Origin: Trochalopteron elliotii
Taxonomy: Eukaryota > Chordata > Aves > Passeriformes > Leiothrichidae
NCBI GenBank assembly: GCA_024734555.1
Contig: JANPWX010000010.1
Span: 691,826-755,825 of the forward strand
Direction of reading: 5' to 3'
Length of the DNA stretch: 64,000 nt
The notes under the pieces are model-generated. The model searched no databases, was not told the DNA's origin, and was given only the letters and a program-made list of their open reading frames with translations. Position numbers and translations under genes: made by a program. Below are positions 1 through 12,800 of this stretch, one piece after another; the first letter of the stretch is position 1, and the number at the start of each line of letters is the position of its first letter.

Positions 1-756
1 ATGATACCACCAGTTCCAGGCTTGGCTTGAAGGCCATGATCACTCAGCCTCATCTTTGGATGCACAGGTCATGGAAATTCCCTCCCCAAAAGAAATAAAA
101 TATCTCTTTTGGAAAAGTGCCAGTTATGTAAAAAAGTCCTCGACCTCTTTCACAAAGAGAACATTGCACTAGAGCATCTATTCCAAGTATGAGAAGCTTG
201 TACAATGGTCAAACAACCATTTGGTCCATTTTCCATTCAATGCACCAAACTGAAATCCTTGAGCCTCAACAGATTCTTGTTCCTGCCAATCTATCTTGTG
301 AACTGTCTCCCAGCAATTCTACAGGCACCTGAGGGAGGCTTTACTGTTTTCTCCCAAGAACAAAATACCCAAAACCAACTACAACAAAACATTACTCTTT
401 ACTATCTACTCCAGATAACTTAATCATAATCAAAGCTTCCTAAGCATTGCATCATCTAGTACAAGCAGTGAGCTTGACCACACATTTGTATCACGCACTT
501 ACAACAAAATTTCTTTTATTACTCAACACCTGGAAACCTCTACTCTTTGAGCAAAAGTCCTGGTCAGACTGAAGTCAACTAAGCCATTGCCACTGACCAC
601 TCAAATAGTCCAGAATTTCAACACCAGCCTCTCTGTGAACCAATCAAGTGACAGAGCAATGACACTTTTCAAGACAAACTCTGCCCATCACCCACTTTGA
701 AGGATGAGAGGCCATAAGGGGAAGTGGGAAAAAACCCTCCCACAGTGATTACTTAC
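1..756 (-). other. ST3GAL3: ST3GAL3 intron (3' of residue-100 exon), partial
   Basis: Intron sequence downstream of the 757-849 exon, continuing out of the window to the left. I looked on the minus strand for the expected next peptide (FSKPAPMFLDD and the following FVPPFGIKGQDN of human ST3GAL3) and did not see it. No repeat family was recognised. Confidence 0.8.
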
Positions 757-849
757 TTTGGGAAGATGACAGTCATGAGCGCTGATGCATAGCCAGGCTT
801 GCACACTCCCTCAGAGAAATTGGCATACTTTGATGCCAGTTCTGGAGGC
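757..849 (-). CDS. ST3GAL3: ST3GAL3 exon, 93 nt (residues 69-100, stem to catalytic boundary)
   Basis: This exon encodes the end of the stem and the entry to the catalytic domain. The minus-strand acceptor TTCCACAG precedes G CCT CCA GAA, and the donor is CCAAA|GTAAGT. The peptide is L-PPELASKYANFSEG then VCKPGYASALMTVIFP-K. Human reads PAELATKYANFSEGACKPGYASALMTAIFPR as I recall it. It contains an N-F-S glycosylation sequon at Asn79 and a cysteine at 85, both kept in the family. Phase 2 in and phase 2 out; the last codon (AA|) is completed by the next exon, which lies left of the window. No sialylmotif L, S, III or VS residue is inside this exon. It is the last ST3GAL3 exon found in the window. 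Confidence 0.95.
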
Positions 850-3800
850 CTGTGGAAAAACAAGTACAGAATCAGGACTCTCCTGGCTATGAAGTGGTTT
901 TTGCAATCATCCAAGTAATTCTTCTCCTTATAGCTTTGCAGAAAATAGCCGCTGAGAGTAATTGCAAATACAGACCATTATTTATTTGTTGCACTATGGC
1001 ATCACAGAAGAACAACAAACAAAGGAGAGAGGTAAAGATATCTGAAATACCACTAAATCACTAGTTTTGCTGAAGATTTTCATAGCTAGCAAGGTAAAGC
1101 TCATGGACGAAAAATATCAATATATCATTTTAGACTTCAACCTTTCAAAAGGAAAAAAGATATAAACAGCACTTTGCTTTGGCTAGTTTTCTAGGTTATG
1201 GTCAAAGTCAAAATTATAGAAAAGTGTTATTTAGAAGATTACTTAAAAATAGTTTCAGGAATTTGAAACAAAGCTTCAAGCAGTACTGGCAGGGTATCAT
1301 CAAGGAATGAGTGCTTTCAGTATTTGGAGGAGATGACATTGCTGCTGCTCTGTTGAGGTATGTCTTAATTCAGCTTGGCTGGTGATTCCTGGGCCAAATT
1401 TAGAACATGTGGGGTTTTTTTCACTCAGTTTCTGTACAGAAACAAGAGTAGCAACTCAATTAAAGATATTTCAGTCCATCACATTCATTTACCATAGGTC
1501 TACTGAGTAACCTGAAAAAAAAATTAATTTTGTGTCCCTGTTCACCACCTGCAACATTTTTACATTCATCCATTTCATTAAAGCATTACAAGGGTTAATT
1601 CATTTGTGCTTGCAAAGTAACATTAGATATCTTAGTGTCAGCCACAATATGAGAATTGTTAATATTCCTTCAAAGAACAACAACAAAAAAGCATTTACAG
1701 TTCCACACTTGACATTCAGTGGAAGCTGCAAAAACTCCATCAATAATGCTGTTCTTGCTACATCATTATCAGCAGCAGGCAAGTAATGAAAGGTTTCTTC
1801 CTTCAGTTCAGCACTAGGACTCAAATGAAGATGACAGTGCAGCTCCACAAAGTAGCACCACAAATCAGTTCTGAAGAGCCCGTTATTATCCCAATCATGT
1901 TTTTTTCCCAGGCATCACCAATATCACTGAACCAGCAAACTACTACAAACTGCAATGAATGTGGATTCAGAGTTTCAGAATTACATATAGGAATGACAGT
2001 AACTCCATGCTGAACTGATAGTAACTATTCTTCTTATACTGCTCCTGCCTCACCTCTCAAGAGGCCAGCAGCCAGTTCCAACTGGATGAACAATAGATGG
2101 ACAAAAAGTTTTACAACTAGCTACACACAGTACAAAACCTCCTATAGCTCCTGAACTGTATACAGAACCCCTGTAATTCTGAATACATAGATATATCCAG
2201 AACCTCTATAGCTCTAAAACAATAAAATCTATTTCTGCTGAACAAAAATCTAAACCTTCAACAGCTGGAAGAGAAAAGAAACTAGAGGAGATAAACAGTC
2301 ACTATAAGTATGTAATTTCTTAGCATCTTTTAAGCTAAAAAGCACCTTAAAAAGCTTAAGGACATGGAGCCTATTTAATTCTGCCACAGATATTCTGCAC
2401 AGTTATGGTCCAAATATGCAATATTTTGCTATCAAAATTCCTCATCTGTAGGATGGCAGAACAATACATTTGGCCTTTTACACTGTCAATTATTTACAAT
2501 AAAGTTTAGATTTCTCTAAATATATGATATAGACATGGAGAGAAAGAGACAGGTGTAACACTAACTAGCACAACCCAAATCCATGAATTTGGTTTCCATA
2601 GGTGATGATGTGATATCATAATACATTTCTTTAAATGAGAGAGATAAGAAAACATCTGAGAAATGAGCATCTAAAGTCATTTGTGTTCTTACACCAGTCA
2701 GGATCTCTTTATAAATAGGCACATGAAGGACTGACAAAACAAAAGGTTTTAATGGTGCTAAAGTATATCCCCTCCTGATGCAGTCAAAAAGGACAGCAGA
2801 ATGTATGGATCATAGCTTGTTGAAGCATTTCAGATATGAAGACATGTGGGAAATTTCAACTTTTTTCAAGCAAACCTAAGCGTTGCTAGAATTTTATTCT
2901 TGAGGCAACACTCAGAAACCCCTAATAGCAAAACCTTCAAAAACAAGTAGAAAGCAATTGGAATTTATCTGCAGCCACCATGGTAGTGAGTCATTGCTGG
3001 CAAACTTGTATAACTATTTCAACAGCAGGCCTGTCTCAAATGACCTCAGTGGTCACACAAAATATCTTGTGCCACAAACACAGGCATTTTTCTCTTTTCT
3101 GCTTTAATGGTGCTTTCATTATCAAATTAAAACGTCACTCAGATGCCCATCATGGCGTTTCTGCACAAGAATAGCAGGCTGAGACCCTCCTGCATGTGAG
3201 CCCCCCAAATGCCAATCACTGCATGCTGATGGAGGGGAGCTGTCAGTACAAACCCACAAAGACACTCAGAGCTGCTAAAGCCCCCAGGCCGAGCTGTTAA
3301 CATTTCTTGGATGTGATGAAGTTCATGATCCAAAGTGCCAGAGGCAGAACAGTTCTCTAAGCCAACTGTAGCTGCCATCTCGTATCATTCAACATTTGCT
3401 CATCCCCTTTCTTGGTGCTGCATTTTGAGTCAGCAAGCTACAGAAAACTACAAAGGGGCACTCTACATTTCAAATTCATCTAGGGACATGTTTTATTTGT
3501 TCAATCTCTTTGAAACAGGCATTGCATACTGTCACTGCCAACATGCTCATAATGATAAGCCCCTAGTAGGTGTAACCCAGAGCAAATTTAGAGGAAGGCA
3601 CTTTACCATTCTGCTACAGGATGAAGCTATCCAAGTTATCATTTTAGATATATACATTTGCTTTGTGGGTGTATTTTTCTGCAAGATCCACAAAACCACA
3701 GAGATCGGTCTCCCATCAATCAGGATGCAAAACATCCTGCATGAAGCATCCCATGGAGAACCAAACATCTTTCAAACAAACCCAACTTTGAAAAACCACG

Positions 3801-6800
3801 CTGTGTTTGTAGCCACGTGATTCTGTAATAAAAGAACTGTACTGAAGTCTACAAACTAGCATCTCCTTTGTATTTGATGACAATGTACCCACTACACTGC
3901 AGCATATATTACTGCTTCTTTGATGATGTTTTTATTTCCAAATGGGAAGACCAAATGCTACCACTTTCTTAGTAAATAGCTTCATCTCACTAGCCCCATT
4001 ACAGTGCCTGGACTCCAAGGCCATCCTGATAAACCAGCCAGCCAGGAGCATCATGACACTTATGACAGAAGGGTGCAAATCTCCTCTACACCTTCCAGGT
4101 CAAGGTACATTATTCCAGCTTCCAATTCTCATGCTCATGCTGGGCTGAGGTAGTTAAAGAATTAGTGGAGAAAGAATGTAATTAGATGACATGGTGGAGC
4201 CTTTAAATTTTGCTCAGATTTTGTGCAGGAAAAAGCTGGTAAAGTAAAAGATTTCTCCAGAATAAATGAGAAAAACAAGTCACAGTCAGTAACTGTAAAC
4301 ATCTGCTGTTTTTAAACAAGTGCCTGCATGAGGGTGAAGTTAAAGGGAAGTAATTGGCTTATTCCACTGAAGAGAAAATGCACTCTTGCTTCTTTTTCTG
4401 ACTTTTCTCTTATGAGACCAGCACACATCCTGAATTCTTAAGATTTTCTGTGCTTCTCTACACTGTTATGTGGACATCAATCTCAACAAAATTTCACAAT
4501 TTGGATAAGTTAAAAATCCAGCTGCTTTCAGAGGATTTAGAAAAAGTAACAAGATTTTTCCTTCTGCTTGCATTTGGCAGATGTGTGTCTTCTTTTAATC
4601 TCAAATATGAAAACGTCACCATGATTAATTCCTGCGTCGTGTCCTGATCAGGGACAGCATATCGTCCTCATAGACTAGAATCTAAATCCTTTTTAAAAAA
4701 GAAATTAGTAATACAATTCAGGGTTTAGATTACTAAAAAATAGCCACAACAAAGCTCATGTAATTGAATATTACAAAATCTACTTAAAGAGACAGATTTT
4801 GCTGCTTTGCCTTTCATGTCGAATTTAAATTGCAGATTGTAAAAATCAAAAAACTTCATCTACATGATATCATCTTATTTGAGGACTAATGTCTCTTGCT
4901 GTTACTCTTGCACACAAAATACATGAACTGACACATTTCTGAAACAAGGAAAAGGACTCCTTGGCAATGTGCTCTCTAGACTGATCCTTCTCCTTAGTTT
5001 CTTTCTCTTGGTTCAAAATAACCTGAGTCTTATGCCTACACAGCAGCTCTACAAAGTGCATGTCATGGTACATGAAGAATGAAGAATGGTTAGAGCATGC
5101 ATTTGCATGTATTTCAATTAATATCAAAGGGTCACAGAAAATTGAATGGTATTTGTTTTATACATCACTTACAGCATAATAAATAGGCAGTGTCCAGTCC
5201 TTCATATTCTTTTTCATAATATCATATATGCTTGTCAAGCAACAAAATCCATTTGATGGGGAAAACCCCAGAAACAACTATGAACCAGCCCTCCCTTCCT
5301 GCCCAACTGGCAAAGAATTCTATTAAATAGAGAGGTGAGAAAGTAAGTGCTCTGTCAACTCTCCCAGCCAGGCTCACAGCAAATACAACCAGTTTACTTA
5401 AAGGCAGGGGAGGACACCTTCAGCAGGTTTGGTGATGCAGCTCCTCAGTCACTGCTACTCAGCCTGAGGAAGAGAAAGTCATTTACATTCACCTACAGGG
5501 TAGTCAGTGCCATACACCAGGGCACTGAAAAATGCATCTCCACATCTGCCTTCATAAGCAGAGTTGTGACCATCATGTCACTCAGGTGGAATCTCCTTGA
5601 GTGGAAGACACCACCACGAAACCCTCCCCTGGGTACATGGCTGGAGCTCCATGCTCAGCAGGAGCACAGTGTGGCTTGGGAAACACTGAACCAGAATTTT
5701 AAGAAGCTCCCATTACAGTTCTTACAAGTTTGCAAATTTGGGTTCAAAGCATTACACAGCCTGGTCATTTGATAGTTGCTATTTTCCAGCTGAGGAAAAA
5801 GGAAACAAACAAAAGAAAGGAATGAGTAGATAGAAAGAAGAGGAAAAGCAAAATGCTTACATTGAAAGAGATGGGAATGGCATCTGTGGCCCTATAGCCA
5901 GCAAAATAAATGTAAATATTTTCAAATGTTACTCCAGTATGTAAGCAAACTCCCCAAGGAGATTCTATGGCCAAACACAAGGAAATATTATCTAAATTCC
6001 TGTTTCTAAAATGACATGCTGAATGGTAAATTCTGCTTCTCTACCAAAACCTATGGCTTCTTATAAAATTCACTTACAATGATAATCAACACATAGTTTT
6101 ATTTATTTACTTGGACTACTCAAGAACAGCAGCTGAAGAAGACTAGGTTACATTAAATTAGCCCAGGAAAACAAAGTTTTGAAGACATTCCAGCAAAACC
6201 CACAACCTACCTTTACAGCCCTGAAGGAAGAGATGACATGAAGCCAGTTCAGCCCTTGGGAAGTGCAGGGCAGGCAGAGGGGCAGGGACAGCTCAGAGCA
6301 GTAACACTGCAATGCCACTCACCCTCTGACATGCCATCTTTGCAATAACACACTGAAAAGGCCTCCACCCACAAAAAAGTCATGAGGATCTTACTTCCTT
6401 ACTACATTCCATTCCTAATCTTTGCAATAGTAGAAATTAGATCACTAGGCAGAAGTAATTTCAGGTTAGTCTCAGCAGTGCTAAACACATAAACATCTTA
6501 AGAAATGCAGCTATAAGTGATTTCTCTATCAGAAAGGAACATCTCATTGTACCATCCCTTATAGTTCCAAGGCCCAAGAACTCTGCCTGGAGCTTCTCAA
6601 GTAATAACCTTTTATCAACACCTAAAAAAGTGTTGGAATTCTTGTGGAAAAAAGAGTAAGAAGTTTTCGAGGTAGACAGTTTTTAATTGTTTGAGTAAGT
6701 AAATAAAGAAACAAAATCCCGAGTTTAACAAAAAACAGATTTAATGGATGAAGATAAAAAATCCAACCAAAGTCCATGGCACATTTTTTATATGACCTCA

Positions 6801-9800
6801 TGCTGCATACTCCTCCAAGATTGAGTAATATCCCTGATCTCCCGATCTCCTTTGGTTTCTGTAAACTTTCCCTTTTTAAAAAAAAAAACTGTTTTGGTTA
6901 CATCTTACCTTCAAGACTAGTAGCCCAGAGAAAAAGCAGAATTGTGTTCAAATAGACACAGACGAGGAGCAAAGAAAACAGTTCATTTCCTGTTTGTTTG
7001 TGTTTTTAAAGAAACATGGAAAGGAAAAAAACAACTGGCTAGAATACCAATTGTTAGACTAAACAAAAAGCATGAAATCCAGAAATTTTATTTTCACAGA
7101 AGGCAGCTGTTTACCAAGGGAAGAAAAAAAAATGAAGATGACTGCTCCCTGAGCTTTTGATCATTTTACTAATCTTTAGACAAAAAGCATATAACTTAAT
7201 GATGAAGTAACTTGCTGACAATCAACACAATTCCTTGATGTATATTACTGGACTTTTATCTACTCTAGCTTCTGAAAGCCCAAAATTACTGGGGTTTCAT
7301 CCTCAGTGGTAAGTATCAGCATGCTGGTTTTACAGATAGGAGACAAGGATAACCTAATGGAGGATAACCACACTGTTTGGAGGTGGGATGTAGTCAGTAA
7401 AAACTCTCTCAGCAGTCAATTGGGATGCCTAGCTGAACTTCTTTCTCAAGAACCTTCTAAAGAATGTCTAAATGAACTCTGTTTCCCCAAAGCCAGAAAT
7501 TATAGTGCTCTTTGATATTAGGCCATGTCATTCTCAAAACCCACAGAAATTAAATGCTGTGGTTAACTATTTAAATGCCTCTCAAAAACCACTATTAGTG
7601 CAATGGCCATAAAAAGTGAAGCAATTAAAAGCCTAGTGGGAAATAAAATGCTCACCTATCACATCCATTTTTGCCAAACGAAGGAATGAAGGAAGATAAA
7701 TTGCAGCACCATAATTTTGTTGCTGTAACCTGTAATTCTTCCTCACCAACCCTCATCTGTTACATCTACAAATAGGCAATGCTTTCTTTGGACAGGGAAC
7801 AGGATTTTTCTACTTGTAGTATAATGAACTCAGCAGTGTAGGTCCAGGAGAGACAAACACGTGCCAAAGAGATGAGAATAAATAATTCAATCCAATTAGA
7901 ATCCAGGAATCCTCTGCTCAGACTAACAGGAATCAGTACATCTGAAAACAAAGGTACTTCCCCAAAGCCTATAGCTGCAGGGGGGAAAAAAAGATCAACT
8001 AAGAATTCCTGAGCAGCATAGCCAAAATTACAGTTTTATGTCTGTGGATAATACACTTTAGTAGATTTGAGTGTCAAAATCCAGTGCTTAGTAGTTTTAA
8101 ATGCCAAATGAGAACCTCAGTCACACTAAGGTTCTAATCACCAAATTTTCCTTCAGAAGAATGTAGTTCATTTCACTGCAGAATGCACCAGGTTATGGAC
8201 TCAGCATTCTGCTAGGTGTAGAGCACAGCAGAATAATATGGAAAATGTCAACCGTGATTTATTAGTCACTATTTCTCATACCATTGGAACATTGAGCAAA
8301 ATTACCCTGAAGATAGAAAAAGAGATGAAAGGAAGCACTTGTATAACATGTAGTTAACAAGCAGATTTCTTCACATCAGTGTGTTATAGACACCAGATGT
8401 ATAAATGGGATCAAAAGCTGCCAAGAGGTTTAACAGCATCCCTAACTTGGGAACCCTAAAGCTTCCTCCCCTCAGAAGCTGGAGAGTGGACACTGGAGCA
8501 AGGACAGTGTCACAATTATGCATTTTTCTCCTTCCCTAAACTAGAGGAGCATTTTGAGACAAGATATTGGAGCAGGTGAATCTTTGGTCTGGCCATTTTT
8601 ATTTTCCCACAAAAGAAGTTCAACCCTTTCTGTTGCAGTAGCAGGTCTATTGCACAGACAACTGGAAGACACCAAACCTTATGGGAATAAACTCCACTTG
8701 GAAAGATCTATCTCAACTACTGAGAGAGATGGAAATCTAACACAAACACTTCACGACACCCTCCCTTTTCAGTTTCTTCAGTAATTTTCCAGGGCTAAGG
8801 GTGATAAAAGCTGCCCTTTAAACTCTTCTTCAGAAGGTCTGGACAGCCTGGGAAAAAATAACAACTTAACTTCTCTGAACGAAAGAAAAAGCCAACTTGA
8901 TATGGCAAGGGTGCTTCCCCCCGCCTCCAGACTGGACTGAAATTTAGAGGAAAAAACCACTGGTCAGTGAATAAAGTGCTCTAGACGGTATGCAGAGGTG
9001 ACCTCACAATTGGGGAATGTGGTTTAACAGTAGTTTTACAAAATGCTGTATATAGTCATGAGGTTTTGAATTTTCCTCACTCCTCTTTCTGAAGCAGTAG
9101 TCCAAAAAAGGCTGTCTCCACTGACCTATATTAGAGACAGATGTCAAGAATACAAGCAGGCATCAATTAATCTACTAAGTATCACACTGAAGCCCTAAGA
9201 AGAAGAATGCTACGGGAGGAAAAATGTTTCCTCCAGAAACTTAGCTGTAAATGCAGAACACAACCCTGACCTGGAAGAACCCTTCCAGTTAATGTTACTA
9301 CAAGTGCCCTCACAAAACTAACAAAAATCCAAATTGCTTTAGGGAAAATAGAGAATAGCTGGAACTCTTAACAGTAAGAACAGCTGCAGAATCACTGAGA
9401 TCAAAAAAGCCCTCCTGTTAACTCCATACATTGTTCTAGTGAATGCTCTTCTGCTAAGATAAATGCCTTTTTTTTTTTTCTTCCTTTGCTTCAAAGAGCA
9501 GCTGTTAGTCTGAAAAGGCTGCCCAACCAACTGCCCAAACTGCCACAGGTAAGCACCATGAGTCAGAGAACTCAATAACGTTTGTCTCAAAGAACTGTGA
9601 ATAGTTCAATTAATCAGACTGTCCTTCATCTTGTATCACCATAACTTCACTAAACACCAGCCCTACATCAGGTGGTTATTCACAGCTCTGAGACAGAGAA
9701 AGAGAGAAATATTTTTTCCAAATCGTTTGAACAGGCTAAAGGAAAGCTCCAAGGCTGAGCCATAAAATAGGTGTCCCTTTTTAACAAGACAACTCCTATC

Positions 9801-12800
9801 CTCTCCTCCTTGTTAATTCATCAAAATATCAACACTTCACAAAATCACCTGAGCCAAATTCCATGATGTTAAAATACAGCTTTGACTCCTGTACAGATCA
9901 GAGTCACTGACTCAAACAATCCAGTGACACAACTACCTTTGGGAATTTCTGCCTTCAACGATATAAAAAAAAGGTCACTAAAAGAGGATGAAACAGGACA
10001 GGAGGAAGGCACATGACATTTTAAAGCTGTACAGGACACTGCTCACAGTTTTGAGGTTTTCAAGACTAACTCTTTTAAGGAGCCAGGGGAAAGATATTTC
10101 TAAGTAGAAATTATAAGGTCTGAAATCAACCAGAATTATCCAAACACATTCAATATGGAAATTTAAAACACTGTTTGTTGGCTTTTCAGTTTATTCTTTG
10201 ATGAGTTGGAACAGATTGCATGGCAGACAAGGCAGGAACAGCACATACATGTTCTCAGTTTTCTGAGAGTCCCTCCCTTCGTGGTCCTGATTCTCATTTC
10301 TTAGAGCAGGAGTGGGGCTGCAAGCTAATGTTAGCAGTAGCATTTCTGCCTGTTTTCATTTCTGCTGTGAACTGGGAAAGAATCACATGAGCTTCTGTGT
10401 AATGTTAGAGTAAAAAGCATTTAATTAATTTAACTGCCTTGTTTTCTCAAAAGGAAACAGAGAAAACCTCATCTCAGCCTCATAGTTTAATTCAAACATC
10501 CATAACCTCAAAAACATCTTACAGCAACAACGCTACATGACTCTATCCCCAACATGTCACACCAGACACAGCTGCCATTAACCTTCCTGCTGCAAAGTAG
10601 CCTTCATCATGTTTTGTTTATTGCAATGGGCATCACACACCATCACCTCTCCCACCAGTCCTAGTCAGGTCTGGGGTCCTTTGGAGTACTTCTCCAGTGC
10701 AGATTTCTCAAGGATGCTAGCAGCAACATCATGCTTCCTGAAGGAAAAAGCACATCCTACCTTTATCAACCTAAACAAAAATTACCTTGTCTTTCAGTCC
10801 TAGAACAACTAAAATAAAGAGGTCTTTACTCATCACAACTTAAAATCAGGTTTCCAGTCTTAAGACTGGGAACAGAATAAGTAAAATAAATTACCCCTTG
10901 GATTATATTTAACAGGGTTCCTTCAGTCTCCTTCATTCCTTTCTTCTGCTAGACAGTTCTCAAGCACAACAATAAGGCTTCTTCTATTCTTGCAGCATAT
11001 TAAGATACTGTTTTCTTACCTAACAGATGCTAATCACAGCTTTTAAAAGTATGTTTTGGTTTTACTGTCCTTCCTCAGCATGCAAGAAGTCTGTATGTGT
11101 TTGTTCCACTGAATTCTTTCCTGCCTTGATGAGCTACTACATACTCTTAAAATTTATGTATAGCTGTCTTAGCAGAATGAGGCAGACAGCAAAGCTTTGA
11201 TGTCTCTGGTGACATTATGGCAATGCAGAAGACAAAATTAGAGGCAGACTGAGTAGACTAAGTTGTCTCTTCCCATACACTCCATTTACAAAACCTCCTC
11301 AGAGCCAGCTTATAAAAATAAGGGCTGACAACTGAGCTGTGTCTGGATACCACAGCAAGTGTGCTCTTCAGAGTAAGTGACAAGGTTCAGAGGAAGGCTT
11401 GATAAACAGTATTATGTTCCCCTGCTGGAATACACTTGATTTCCATTCAATCATCAGATGAGGGTTCCCCACAACATTTCCAAGAGAACACAAAATGAAA
11501 GTAACTTCCCTTTGGAGGTGACGGACCATTGCTGGCCTTGCAGGCAGGCACAGAAGAGTTGATGCTTGGTGGTCACACACACACCTTCAGGATTTTCAAG
11601 AGAGGAAGCTCTTAACATCAGTTGAAGGATAAGCTCACAACTACTTTGATTCAATACAGGCAGCAACAAATCATCTACTTCCACAATGTTTGCTGGTGCT
11701 TTGCTCTTTATGACCAAGATCAAGAATAAAATGATGAATACCAGTGTTTTAACATGAATCTCTATCAAAACCCATGAATCCACAGAACATCTAGCAGAAT
11801 TTCTAACCTCTTCAACTGAAGTTTTGGGAACAACCAATGCTTAGATGGCCCAATTCGCTCAATTTTTGTAACTTACTCAGGGAACAATAAGGTCATCCTA
11901 GGAGGATATTTTGTCTCTGAGTTTTAGAACACATTTCTGAAGGAAAGTAGCTGAAGTGTAGCTTTTAATGTGCTCTTCTCTCAAGAAGACAAAGAAACAT
12001 GAGGACCCCCATGCCATTTATGAACTATTAGATATTCCCTGAATAGAGTTTTGCCACTAAAGCAAATTCTGTGAATGCAACAACTGTAAATTTTTTTGCA
12101 CAAACAACAGCAGTAGAACAAGAATACTAGAAACTTGTAACTAGTTATAACATATCCACTCCTGGAAAACAAATAAACATTTAATTAGGCTAATGCTACT
12201 GTGGTGAAGAGCTACAAGCAAAGTAAGCATTCCACCTTACACATACAAAGGGGGGAAAAAAGTACTGAGATTTCCCAGTTTTATGCGACTCATCTGGCTG
12301 GTCAGAAGAACACAAAATGTACAAACTTAGTCCTACAACAAACATATCAAGAAAGAAATCAATCTCACTCATAGCAGGCACTTTCATGGATATTCACATG
12401 AAGAATAAGCCCATCTTAAAAAAGTGTTCATTTTTTAGTAAGCACAATAACTGGAACTATAGGTATTACTGCTTTTTCTCTGTAGAAACTCATATTGGCA
12501 AATATGCTACTGTTCTCAAAGTCAAAAATTAGTTGAAAAGCTTATGAGACATTCCCTTTTGCTTTTAAAATATCTGTACTTCAACTTTCTGCCGAGGATA
12601 TGGAGAACCCTGAGTGTTTGAAGATTTATTAATAATCTCTAGTAGTCCAAAAAGTCCTCTGTTACTTCTTCAGAAATTCTTTCAAGAATCTTATCCAGAC
12701 ATACCAATTCTAAAGCACATAAACTTAGGCATTTACTGCTGGAAATTTTGTTATTGATATTAAGGAGAGCATTCTTTCCCTCATCCAAGCAGAACAAAAC

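Noticed and set aside
3335..3820. Longest stop-free run in the window (161 codons, plus strand), with AATAAA just after the stop
   Set aside because: It begins at GTG right after an in-frame stop, its first internal ATG is about 52 codons in, and it shows no domain or family similarity that I know. It lies opposite to ST3GAL3 in intron DNA.
5347..5772. 141-codon plus-strand ORF
   Set aside because: It starts at GTG, has no recognisable family, and no promoter or splice support was seen.
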